NCBI GenBank assembly: GCA_044227605.1
Contig: JBGAWJ010000059.1
Location: 1-9,886, forward strand
Direction of reading: 5' to 3'
Length of the DNA: 9,886 bases
Source: JAEUKQ01 sp044227605
Lineage (GTDB): Bacteria; Pseudomonadota; Alphaproteobacteria; JAEUKQ01
Position numbers and translations under genes: made by a program. This document shows positions 1 through 7,193 of this stretch, piece after piece; positions within the stretch are counted from its first letter, which is position 1; the number at the start of each line of letters is the position of its first letter. A model generated the notes under the pieces. The model was given only the letters and a program-made list of their open reading frames with translations, had not been told where the DNA came from and did not search any database.

Positions 1-935
1 TAGGGGCAAATTTAAGTGAGATGATCGTTCAAGTCAGGGAGGTCGGGGGGATATTTAACTCCATCCAAGATTTTATTGCGCGGGTGGATAGTAAATCGTT
101 AAATAAAAGACAATTGGAAAGCCTTATATGCGCAGGTGCATTTGATAGTTTATTCTCCAATCGGCATCAGGGTTTGCAATCTATAGACATTATCCTGCAA
201 CGGGCTGCCGTCGCTTCTAAAGATCGGCAAACCGGACAATTTGGTTTGTTTGGTTCCACACCCTCTCTTTCACAAAACGAAATTATCATTCCACATTCTG
301 AGGATTGGAATAGCATTGAAAAATTACAAAGGGAATATGAAGCAATTGGCTTTTATTTATCTGCCCATCCCCTGGACAATTATGAACGCCAATTGAAACA
401 TTTGCATGTTACACCTTATATTGATTTGTTAAACGGATCTAAATATGAAGCACGGGTCATGCTTGCCGGAGTGGTTGTATCCAAAGTAGAAAAAATGTCT
501 TCTAAAGGGAATCGCTATGCTTATGTCCGTTTTTCTGATCGAAGCGGTATTTTTGAAGTCATGTTTTTTTCAGATATTTTAAATGGTTTTAGAGATTTCC
601 TGGAACCCGGAAACATACTGTTGATAGGTGTGGATGTCAGGGACGACCAGTCGGAAATAAAATTAACAGCACAAACCCTTAAACCTTTGGCGGAAGCTGT
701 TGGTGACATAGAGAATAGCATTAAAATATATTTAAGAGAGGCACAAGTGATCGCCTCTTTAAGCCAAATATTTGCCAAAAGCAAATCTGGGAAGGATATT
801 ATTCGATTGATTGTTGAAATTGATGAAAAAACCCAGATTGAGGTAAATTTGGGGAAGAAATACCATTGGAGTGCTGAATTACAGCATCAAGTGATCAAAT
901 TATTGGGTCAAGATTGTATCGAAGAAACTAGCTAA
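1..935 (+). CDS. dnaE: DNA polymerase III alpha subunit, C-terminal part (5' end outside window)
   Basis: This is the C-terminal end of the replicative polymerase catalytic subunit. The frame is open to the left edge (codons from base 3), so the ATG at 21 is an internal methionine and the catalytic PHP and polymerase domains lie outside. About 310 residues remain, of the roughly 1150 usual for the family. Counting from Met21, residues 1-65 match the helix-hairpin-helix region (SLNKRQLESLICAGAFDSL). Residues 73-77 (QFGLF) fit the internal beta-clamp-binding motif, which is QADMF in E. coli. Residues 104-119 (REYEAIGFYLSAHPLD) are a family signature, and residues 142-222 form the OB fold. The protein ends at TAA 933-935, an intact-looking C terminus. 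The next gene follows after 17 bases, so co-transcription is likely. Family assignment is secure. Confidence 0.96.
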   Translation, partial: GANLSEMIVQVREVGGIFNSIQDFIARVDSKSLNKRQLESLICAGAFDSLFSNRHQGLQSIDIILQRAAVASKDRQTGQFGLFGSTPSLSQNEIIIPHSEDWNSIEKLQREYEAIGFYLSAHPLDNYERQLKHLHVTPYIDLLNGSKYEARVMLAGVVVSKVEKMSSKGNRYAYVRFSDRSGIFEVMFFSDILNGFRDFLEPGNILLIGVDVRDDQSEIKLTAQTLKPLAEAVGDIENSIKIYLREAQVIASLSQIFAKSKSGKDIIRLIVEIDEKTQIEVNLGKKYHWSAELQHQVIKLLGQDCIEETS

Positions 936-952
936 AATGGGATGCAAAAACT

Positions 953-1864
953 TTGGAAGCCAAACGAACCGTGAATAAAGACTTCAAAAATATTAAAATT
1001 AGTTTTATTGGACTGGGTGTAATGGGGTTTCCAATGGCTGGTCATTTAGCTCAGAAAGGCTATTGCGTTACTGTTTATAATAGAACAGCACTAAAAACTC
1101 AGGAGTGGTTAAAAAAATTTTCAGGGTCGGTAGCACCTAGGTTAATCGATTGTGTCAACGCGGATTATATCCTAACCTGTGTCAGCAATGACCAAGCACT
1201 AAAAGATATTTTTTGGGGTTCAGCAAAACTGATCGACTATATTGCCCCTGGTACAATCGTGATTGATCATTCGACCACAACGGTTGATGTAGCTAAAGAT
1301 ATCGATGCTGCCCTTCAAAAACGCCAGGCTTATTTTTTAGATGCTCCTGTGTCAGGAGGGCAGGCCGGTGCCGAACAGGGCATTTTAACGATTATGGCTG
1401 GAGGTAGCCAGCAAGCATATAATCAGGCAGAAACCATATTTACTGCTTATGGAAAAAATAGTGTTTATATGGGGTCATCTGGTTCTGGCCAGTTAACGAA
1501 GATGGTTAATCAAATTTGTATTGCTGGGGTCATTCAAAGTTTGGCGGAAGGACTGGAATTTGCTTATAATGCCGGGTTAGATCAGGGAAAAGTTATTCAT
1601 GCTATTAGTCATGGTGCTGCTGCTTCTTGGCAAATGCACAACCGGGCAGAAACGATGATCAAAGGAAAATTTGATTTTGGTTTTGCAGTAAACCTCATGA
1701 AAAAAGACTTAATGATTTGCTTAAATGAAGCCGTAAAAAACAATAGCTCTTTACCTATCACCAGCCTTATTACACAGTTTTATACCCAATTGCAGCAGAA
1801 AAACGGCGGTAGTTTAGATACATCCAGTCTTATTAAACTACTGCAGAAAAATCGGGACATATGA
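953..1864 (+). CDS. NAD(P)-dependent oxidoreductase, 3-hydroxyisobutyrate dehydrogenase / beta-hydroxyacid dehydrogenase family
   Basis: This is a soluble cytosolic reductase of the beta-hydroxyacid dehydrogenase family, which includes 3-hydroxyisobutyrate dehydrogenase, tartronate semialdehyde reductase and GLYR-type aldehyde reductases. Numbering from base 953, residues 18-29 hold the Rossmann signature (FIGLGVMGFPMA). Residues 43-45 (NRT) follow the second strand, as in NADPH-preferring members. Residues 130-136 (DAPVSGG) form the substrate loop, and residues 177-186 (GSGQLTKMVN) carry the catalytic lysine K183. The C-terminal helix motif NLMKKDL is at 247-253. All key residues are present at about the usual length. 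The exact substrate cannot be read from sequence. The start is uncertain: no ATG is in frame upstream of the Rossmann motif. The choices are TTG 953 (GGGA 10 bases upstream) and GTG 971 (GGAAG 11 bases upstream). The gene sits 17 bases after dnaE and converges on mazG. Confidence 0.9.
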   Translation: MEAKRTVNKDFKNIKISFIGLGVMGFPMAGHLAQKGYCVTVYNRTALKTQEWLKKFSGSVAPRLIDCVNADYILTCVSNDQALKDIFWGSAKLIDYIAPGTIVIDHSTTTVDVAKDIDAALQKRQAYFLDAPVSGGQAGAEQGILTIMAGGSQQAYNQAETIFTAYGKNSVYMGSSGSGQLTKMVNQICIAGVIQSLAEGLEFAYNAGLDQGKVIHAISHGAAASWQMHNRAETMIKGKFDFGFAVNLMKKDLMICLNEAVKNNSSLPITSLITQFYTQLQQKNGGSLDTSSLIKLLQKNRDI

Positions 1865-1880
1865 AGGCATCATAAATCTT

Positions 1881-2678
1881 TTATTGAGGGTTATTTTTTT
1901 TGGCTTCCTGCCAAAACAGTTCCAATTTTTCCTGCGTCACGTCACCCAAACGAGTCTGTTGAGCAGCGGCTAAATTCTCCATTTTGCGGAAACGGGTTTC
2001 AAATTTTCGATTGGCTTTTCTTAAGGCAGTTTCCGCATCAATTTTTAAATGCCTAGATAAATTGATACAGGTAAACAATATATCTCCCATTTCTTCCTCA
2101 ATGTTTCCAAGATCTTGGTTTTTGATTGCATCCTTAAGTTCTTGAACTTCCTCATCAATTTTATGGAATATATCGCCTGCCGAACCCCAGTCAAAGCCAA
2201 CGCTAGCAGCTTTTTTCTGTAGTTTCTCAGCCCGTAAAAGGGCTGGCACATGGAAAGGGATTAAGTCAAGAATGCTGCCATTTGGAGTGGAAGATTTCTG
2301 CACATTTTTTCTTATTTCCCAGGATTTTTCAATTGCTTCCGATTGATTGGAAAAACTATCTTTATTTACCGCAAAGACATGGGGATGACGTGCTATCATT
2401 TTTCTAAGGATATTTTCAACAATATCTTCAAATGTAAAAAGAGTTTTTTCCTCCGCTAAAACAGTATAAAATATGATTTGAAATAAAAGATCACCTAATT
2501 CTTCTTTTAAAAAATCAGGTTGATTTAATTCAACGGCTTCGACAACTTCATACGCTTCTTCGAGCGTATAAGGGGCGATTGACCTAAAATCTTGTTTTTT
2601 ATCCCAATCACAACCGTTTTTCGGGTGACGAAGGTCGCGAACCAGTTCTAATAATTGGGTGATAAGGGAAGGGGGCAT
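1881..2678 (-). CDS. mazG: Nucleoside triphosphate pyrophosphohydrolase MazG (two-domain)
   Basis: MazG hydrolyses NTPs and dNTPs to monophosphates plus pyrophosphate, which removes abnormal nucleotides and, in E. coli, affects the stringent response. The 265-residue protein has both tandem MazG domains. Domain 1 carries EExxE at 40-44 and the EELGD metal-binding motif at 59-63. Domain 2 carries a DEEVQE helix at 175-180 and EEEMGD at 194-199. Other family marks are GCDWDKKQ near residue 22, RHPHVF at 98-102 and GFDW at 161-164. The length matches full two-domain MazG, not the short single-domain form. ATG 2678 fits the family N terminus, although no clear Shine-Dalgarno sequence precedes it. 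It lies 61 bases after holC on the same strand and meets the convergent reductase gene across only 16 bases. I see no sign of damage. Confidence 0.95.
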   Translation of the reverse strand: MPPSLITQLLELVRDLRHPKNGCDWDKKQDFRSIAPYTLEEAYEVVEAVELNQPDFLKEELGDLLFQIIFYTVLAEEKTLFTFEDIVENILRKMIARHPHVFAVNKDSFSNQSEAIEKSWEIRKNVQKSSTPNGSILDLIPFHVPALLRAEKLQKKAASVGFDWGSAGDIFHKIDEEVQELKDAIKNQDLGNIEEEMGDILFTCINLSRHLKIDAETALRKANRKFETRFRKMENLAAAQQTRLGDVTQEKLELFWQEAKKNNPQ

Positions 2679-2739
2679 AGGAATATAATTTGATTAAATA
2701 GGGATTGGATTAATAACAAAAAATCATATCTAGTGTTTT

Positions 2740-3195
2740 TTATGTTTTTTCCTGCCATTTTCCGGATTCATTTTGTAAATAATATTTAACATTCCAGCCT
2801 TGAGAACGATAATCAAGAAAATTAGCGTCGCTGTTTTCAATTTCTTGGGAATTTAAGCCATCAACCAAAATAATAAGCAAAGCAAATGCTGTTGTTTTTG
2901 GTATTATAAAGCCAGGAATGATAAACGCGACCGACGCCTGATTAGGATTTTCTAATTGATGCGTAATCCAAACCAATTGCCGTTCTGGCTTACCATCCAA
3001 GGCGGACCCATGGGGAAGAAAAGCTTTTTGTTCTACCGTCCATAAACTGGAACACAAACTCTCCACCTCATCTTTGGTAGACGCGAGGACAACAGCACGT
3101 TGCCCTCGCATTAAGGTTTTTTCTAAAAGTTCTTTTAAGACCTTAACAAGAGAAAGTTTTGTAAACACATAAAATCGAACTTCTGTTGCCAACAC
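2740..3195 (-). CDS. holC: DNA polymerase III chi subunit
   Basis: HolC (chi) is a clamp-loader accessory subunit that links the replisome to single-stranded DNA-binding protein. The 151-residue product starts with TEVRFYVFTKLSL, the usual alphaproteobacterial chi N terminus. It also carries a Rossmann-like segment RGQRAVVLA (30-38), LW at 51-52, the hallmark FLPHG at 59-63, ERQLVWIT at 71-78 and ENPN at 82-85. The start is GTG at 3193-3195, since no ATG fits. A purine-rich AGAGGA on the minus strand (bases 3207-3212) lies 11 bases upstream and supports it. It begins 27 bases after the pepA stop codon, the common pepA-holC arrangement, so the two are probably one transcript. The C terminus is less conserved but in frame and of normal size. 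Confidence 0.93.
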   Translation of the reverse strand: MLATEVRFYVFTKLSLVKVLKELLEKTLMRGQRAVVLASTKDEVESLCSSLWTVEQKAFLPHGSALDGKPERQLVWITHQLENPNQASVAFIIPGFIIPKTTAFALLIILVDGLNSQEIENSDANFLDYRSQGWNVKYYLQNESGKWQEKT

Positions 3196-3222
3196 TTTCG
3201 GAACAATCCTCTTTATCCAAAG

Positions 3223-4725
3223 TTATTCGTGCTGATCGGCGATAAAACGGTTCAATAACCTAACTCCAAACCCGGTGGCACCTTTGGGGGTAGTTGGACA
3301 TTCACTCTCAGTCCAAGCAACGCCAGCAATATCTAAATGCGCCCACACAGTATCTTTTACAAAGCGTTGTAAGAAATGGGCCGCTGTGATACTGCCTGCA
3401 CTTCCCCTGTTCACTGAGTTTTTAACATCCGCAATATCACTATTAATCATCTTGTCATAATGATCATGCAAAGGCATGTGCCAAATAGGTTCCGAAACTT
3501 TCTTTGAAGCTTCTATTAATTGATCCACGAGGGTTTGGTTATTGCTGAAAAGCCCCGCGTAATGATGTCCCAAGGCTACCACGATTGCACCGGTCAAAGT
3601 GGCCAAGTCAATCATAACTTTTGGCTTAAAACGTTGTTGGCAATACCATAAAACGTCCGCTAGAACCAACCGGCCTTCCGCATCCGTATTGATCACTTCA
3701 ATTGTTTGTCCAGACATGGATGTTACAACGTCACCTGGGCGTTGGGCGGTACCGGAAGGCATATTTTCGACTAAGCCAGCCAACCCTACAACCCGAGCTT
3801 TGGATTTTCTGGCGGCCAAAGTCCTCATTAAACCAATAACCGTTGCAGCACCCGCCATATCGGTTTTCATTTCTTCCATATTGGCAGCTGCTTTAATTGA
3901 AATACCGCCGCTGTCAAAAGTTACACCCTTGCCGACAATTGCAACGGGTTGGGCTGCTTTATCAGCGCCTGGCCATTCCATGACCAATAGTTGGCTTTCA
4001 TGAGCGCTCCCCTGACCAACACCAAGCAAGGAGTTCATGCCTAATTTTTTCATTTCAGCGACCCCAAGGACTTCCACTTTAACCCCCAATTGAGTTAAAG
4101 ATTGAGCAGCTTCAGCTAAGCTTTTAGGGTAAATCACATTCCCTGGTTCAGAAACCAAATTACGGGTTAAATAAATCCCTTCCAACGTTTTTTCTAAAGC
4201 TTCATAAAACTTTTTTGCAGCAACGGGATCGGGTACCACGATTGTCACGTGCTCAAGGATAGGGTTATCTTGGGGTTTTATCCCAGTTTTATATTTACTA
4301 AAACGATAGTTTTTTAATTGCATACCATAAGCGATATGTGCCGCCAATTCATTGATATTCACTGGTTTTTTATCAGATGATTCAAATTCATCTAATATAC
4401 AAGTACTTTCTTTTTCGTTAACTGATATTAACTGGCTGAAAATATGACCGCCAACATTTTCAGCACTTCGCTCGGTAAAAGCTGATTTTTTTCCTAACCC
4501 TGCCACAATTAATCGATCAAAGGGCAAGTGATTAGGGCTAGTGATACAGACAAATTCGCCTAAATTCTTTTTAAAACGATTGTGATATTGTATGGTTTTA
4601 GCAACAATCCCTTGACTTTGCTGGTCAAATTTTTGTGCATAACTACCCAAATTACCTTCTTCAAATATTCCAACAACCACTGTTCCAGCCGTGGCACTTG
4701 AAGATTTTACAAAATTAACCTTCAT
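3223..4725 (-). CDS. pepA: Leucyl aminopeptidase (peptidase family M17)
   Basis: PepA is a cytosolic hexameric dinuclear-metal aminopeptidase that removes N-terminal residues from peptides. In E. coli it also binds DNA in Xer recombination and carAB control. The 500-residue protein has an intact catalytic domain. By comparison with E. coli PepA, the metal ligands are K266, D271, D289, D348 and E350, with catalytic K278 and R352. The visible motifs are VGKGVTFDSGGIS (265-277) and the family signature NTDAEGRL (346-353). Residues 1-170 form the variable N-terminal domain. ATG 4725 is preceded on the minus strand by GAGGGG a few bases upstream, a good ribosome site, and by a TATAAT box about 27 bases from the start codon. 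Downstream it is followed by holC and mazG on the same strand. It is divergent from surA. No damage is seen. Confidence 0.97.
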   Translation of the reverse strand: MKVNFVKSSSATAGTVVVGIFEEGNLGSYAQKFDQQSQGIVAKTIQYHNRFKKNLGEFVCITSPNHLPFDRLIVAGLGKKSAFTERSAENVGGHIFSQLISVNEKESTCILDEFESSDKKPVNINELAAHIAYGMQLKNYRFSKYKTGIKPQDNPILEHVTIVVPDPVAAKKFYEALEKTLEGIYLTRNLVSEPGNVIYPKSLAEAAQSLTQLGVKVEVLGVAEMKKLGMNSLLGVGQGSAHESQLLVMEWPGADKAAQPVAIVGKGVTFDSGGISIKAAANMEEMKTDMAGAATVIGLMRTLAARKSKARVVGLAGLVENMPSGTAQRPGDVVTSMSGQTIEVINTDAEGRLVLADVLWYCQQRFKPKVMIDLATLTGAIVVALGHHYAGLFSNNQTLVDQLIEASKKVSEPIWHMPLHDHYDKMINSDIADVKNSVNRGSAGSITAAHFLQRFVKDTVWAHLDIAGVAWTESECPTTPKGATGFGVRLLNRFIADQHE

Positions 4726-4751
4726 TTTCCCCTCATATAAATTATTTGGTG

Positions 4752-4757
4752 ATTATA
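4752..4757 (-). promoter_or_regulatory. Putative -10 box of the pepA promoter
   Basis: On the minus strand these bases read TATAAT, a perfect sigma70-type -10 box, 26 bases upstream of the pepA ATG. That predicts a leader of about 20 bases. No good -35 box is visible at the expected 16-18 base spacing. In this AT-rich DNA a chance match is possible, so the position relative to pepA is the main support. Confidence 0.4.
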
Positions 4758-4905
4758 CAGTAATAAGTACTAAAAATCTCATATAGCAGCATAGACATGT
4801 TTTTTAATCAAACAAGTGTAATAAAAATATGAAAATAAGTAGGAATTTATTTATCAGTGACAAAAAAAAATAATAGATTTAAAGGGAATCGTTTTAATGT
4901 GCCGC

Positions 4906-4938
4906 GTTAATAACAACTAAGTAGTAATGGTTATTGAC
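4906..4938. repeat. Imperfect inverted repeat overlapping the surA -35 box
   Basis: GTTAATAAC at 4906-4914 and GTTATTGAC at 4930-4938 are inverted copies, with eight Watson-Crick pairs and one G-T over nine positions, separated by 15 bases. The right arm overlaps the TTGACA -35 box. It could be an operator for a dimeric regulator, but in AT-rich DNA a nine-base imperfect match can arise by chance. No further copy was noticed in the window. Confidence 0.25.
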
Positions 4939-4961
4939 AGCTAAGCTTGATCTTCCATAAT
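4934..4961 (+). promoter_or_regulatory. Putative sigma70-type promoter of surA
   Basis: TTGACA at 4934-4939 is a perfect -35 consensus. It is followed after 16 bases by CATAAT at 4956-4961, a five-of-six match to the -10 box. An alternative -10 is TAATTT at 4958-4963 with an 18-base spacer. Transcription would start near 4968, giving a leader of about 50 bases before the GTG at 5019. This is the best promoter match I noticed in the window, and it lies in the divergent gap facing surA. It also argues against any surA start upstream of about 4968. Confidence 0.6.
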
Positions 4962-5002
4962 TTGATGAGTTGGAGATGTTCTAAAGCTATATTATTTATT
5001 TC

Positions 5003-5011
5003 GAAGGGAAG
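5003..5011 (+). promoter_or_regulatory. Ribosome binding site that fixes the surA start
   Basis: The purine run GAAGGGAAG at 5003-5011 contains an AAGGGA core nine bases before GTG 5019. It selects this GTG over the in-frame TTG 4947, which is upstream of the promoter, and over ATG 4965, which falls at the predicted transcription start. Starting here also puts a clean signal peptide at the N terminus. Confidence 0.65.
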
Positions 5012-5018
5012 AAGTATC

Positions 5019-6284
5019 GTGCCGCATATCCGATTTGTTTTTCTGGTAACGATTTATACATTTGCAAATTTGATTTGCAGTCCGTTCACTTATGCCCAAA
5101 CTGGGTTAGGTATTGTAGCCACGGTAAATGATGACATCATTACAGAATTGGATTTGCAACAGCGTATATCTTTGGTTCTATTATCTTCCAGATTAGAAAA
5201 TACGGCGCAGGTCAGAAATGACATTGCCCCACAAGTTTTACGTTTATTAATTGACGACCGGTTGAAACTACAAGAAGCCAGAAGGAATAATATAACGGTC
5301 AGTGATAGAGAATTACAATCACAAGTGGAAAATATTGCCGGACAAAATAATTTAACAATCAAGCAATTTTCTGAAGCTCTCGCACAGAACGGTATTTATA
5401 TACAATCTTTAGCAGATAATTTTAGGGCAGAGATCGCCTGGTCAAAACTTATTTCCATGAAATTACGATCTTCGATAACCATTGGGCAATCCGAGATTGA
5501 AAGAAGTTACGAAAACATTCAAAAAAATGCTGGTAAAACACAGTATCATTTATATGAAATTTTTCTTATCGCTGATAATCCCATACAACTGGATGAAGTG
5601 CGTCAATCGGCTGAATTATTAAGTAGACAGGCAAGAACGGGCGCAAATTTCTTATTGTTAGCCAAAGATTTCTCCCAAGCAGCAAGCGCTGCAAATAGCG
5701 GAGAGGTAGGATGGGTTTTTGCTGACCAGTTAGATGAAAACCTTCGGAAAGTTTTGGTAACGCTTAAAGCGGGCGAAGCTTCTCAACCAATCCGCACAGG
5801 TTATGGTTATTATATTATTTTTGTTCGTGAGCAACGGCTTGCACCAGGCCTCAATCAAAATGATGTAGGTTTATCATTGGCCAGATTGTATTTACCTTTT
5901 TCAAGTAAAATGAGTGCATCGGAACGTGATACAATTATTGGAAAAGCAAAGAAAATAGCTTCTCAAGCTAACAATTGCGATCAATTTGTAAGATTAGCTG
6001 AGGAAACAAATACAGAGATTCCTTCCGCACTTCCTAAGTTAGCCTTATCTGATTTGCCAGCCAATTTCCAAAGCGCTTTAAAAGGGTTAAAGAATGACGA
6101 AAAAACCCAACCTATTATAACTAATGAAGGGGTTACGGTTTTGATGATTTGTCAAACATTTACGGCCTTGCAATACCAGAAAGAAAAAATAACTCAACAA
6201 TTAACCCTTGAACGGTTAGAGCAATCAGCCAGAAGTTATTTAAGGGATTTAAGGCGTTTTGCGGTAATAAATTATCGTCGTTAG
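5019..6284 (+). CDS. surA: Periplasmic peptidyl-prolyl isomerase and outer-membrane protein chaperone SurA
   Basis: SurA escorts unfolded beta-barrel proteins across the periplasm to the Bam complex. With GTG 5019 as start the product is 421 residues. Residues 1-26 form a signal peptide: a basic start, a hydrophobic core (FVFLVTIYTFANLI), then TYA before Q27. The SurA N-terminal chaperone domain spans about 31-150 (GIVATVNDDIITELDLQQRI, LLIDDRLKLQEARRN). A parvulin-type PPIase domain spans about 175-273, with YEIFL at 179-183, SGEVGWV at 227-233 and SQPIRTGYGYYII at 255-267. A second, degenerate parvulin-like domain follows at about 285-380, as in other alphaproteobacterial SurA proteins. The frame is open further upstream, to TTG 4947, but the promoter lies inside that extension. 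It is followed by the broken rsmA after 91 bases, without the pdxA gene that commonly lies between them. Confidence 0.93.
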   Translation: MPHIRFVFLVTIYTFANLICSPFTYAQTGLGIVATVNDDIITELDLQQRISLVLLSSRLENTAQVRNDIAPQVLRLLIDDRLKLQEARRNNITVSDRELQSQVENIAGQNNLTIKQFSEALAQNGIYIQSLADNFRAEIAWSKLISMKLRSSITIGQSEIERSYENIQKNAGKTQYHLYEIFLIADNPIQLDEVRQSAELLSRQARTGANFLLLAKDFSQAASAANSGEVGWVFADQLDENLRKVLVTLKAGEASQPIRTGYGYYIIFVREQRLAPGLNQNDVGLSLARLYLPFSSKMSASERDTIIGKAKKIASQANNCDQFVRLAEETNTEIPSALPKLALSDLPANFQSALKGLKNDEKTQPIITNEGVTVLMICQTFTALQYQKEKITQQLTLERLEQSARSYLRDLRRFAVINYRR

Positions 6285-6332
6285 ACACTGATTAAGAGGG
6301 TTTAACCTGATATAACCACTATGTGACACTTT

Positions 6333-6360
6333 TTGTTTACCTTCATTTTTTTAATATGCT
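6333..6360 (+). promoter_or_regulatory. Possible promoter upstream of the rsmA remnant
   Basis: TTGTTT at 6333-6338 and TATGCT at 6355-6360 are separated by 16 bases and lie just before the first possible rsmA start at 6376. Each box is a partial match to sigma70-type consensus. The surrounding 91-base gap after surA shows no convincing terminator hairpin, so read-through from surA is equally possible. Confidence 0.25.
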
Positions 6361-6375
6361 ATCATTAAAAGCTGG

Positions 6376-7150
6376 ATGAACAATAAAAAGAATAATGGTA
6401 AAATGGCTCGTGTGATATTTGCAAAACATAGTTTGGGGCAACATTTTTTATTAGATAAAAACATTACGCAATATAATCGAAATTGGTCCCGGCCATGGTA
6501 CTTTAACACGAGCACTATTAGAAGCGGGAGCTAAAGAGGTTTGGGCGATCGAAAAAGATCAAAGGCTGATTGAGCCCTTGCAGTTGCTGTCGAAAGAATT
6601 TAGTGGCAGGCTTCATATCATCCATGAAGATGCTTTAAAGATTGATACATCATTGATTTGCCCTGAACCCCGTCAAATTGTTTCCAATCTTCCTTATAAT
6701 GTGGGAACAGAATTGTTCATCAGATGGTTACATCAATCCCATGCTTATCAATCCATGACCTTAATGTTCCAAAAAGAGGTTGCTGACCGAATTATTGCCC
6801 AACCTTTTACCAAGCAATATGGCAGGTTAAGTGTAATCAGCCAATTCCTGATGCATTCCAAAAAACTTTTTGATTTGCCGCCCTCTGCTTTTGTTCCGCC
6901 TCCAAAGGTTCATTCATCCGTTGTTCAATTAAAACCAAATCTTATAATCGAAAGAATTCCTTTATTGGAAAAGATTGAAAGAATTACGGCAGCAGGCTTT
7001 GGGAATCGCCGGAAAATGTTGCGTCAATCCTTAAAATCTTTAACCCCCAATCTTTCAGAATGGTTAAAAAATTGTGATGTACCCGAAACCGCTAGGGCTG
7101 AGGAAGTAAGTATAGAAAAATTTTTTCTATTGGCGAAGAGCCTATCCTAA
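6376..7150 (+). pseudogene. rsmA: rsmA (ksgA) 16S rRNA dimethyladenosine transferase, broken by internal deletion and frameshift
   Basis: RsmA dimethylates two adjacent adenines near the 3' end of 16S rRNA (A1518 and A1519 in E. coli). The first part, from ATG 6376 (or 6403), encodes the N-terminal motif KHSLGQHFLLDKNIT in one frame, then runs to a stop at 6532-6534. The SAM-binding motif IIEIGPGHGTLTRALLEAG appears from 6473 in the next frame. That frame continues intact to 7150, with NLPYN (motif IV), KEVADR, GRLSVISQF, PPSAFVPPPKVHSSVV and NRRKMLRQSLK. Between LLDKNIT and IIEIGPG about 13 residues are missing compared with E. coli KsgA, so this is not a one-base slip. A single loss of 38 or 41 bases would explain both gap and frame. 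The piece alone has only a TTG start at 6578, past motif I. The product is probably inactive, or the break is an assembly fault. Confidence 0.88.
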
Positions 7151-7193
7151 GATAATACTAAGCAGGTCATTTTTAAAGTGAGAGAATAAATTA

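Noticed and set aside
1898..1916. Hairpin with seven-base arms TTTTGGC and GCCAAAA near the convergent gene ends, a candidate terminator
   Set aside because: It lies inside the mazG coding end. The T-run precedes the hairpin on the plus strand, and on the minus strand an A-run follows, so neither strand has the stem-then-U-tract layout of an intrinsic terminator.
3275..4003. Plus-strand open frames inside pepA (3275-3460 and 3599-4003)
   Set aside because: They are antisense to a fully conserved pepA and resemble no protein family. They are shadows of the real gene.
6403..6534. Short 43-codon frame as an independent small gene
   Set aside because: Its first half is the unmistakable RsmA N terminus and its second half is out-of-frame rsmA sequence, so it is part of the broken gene.
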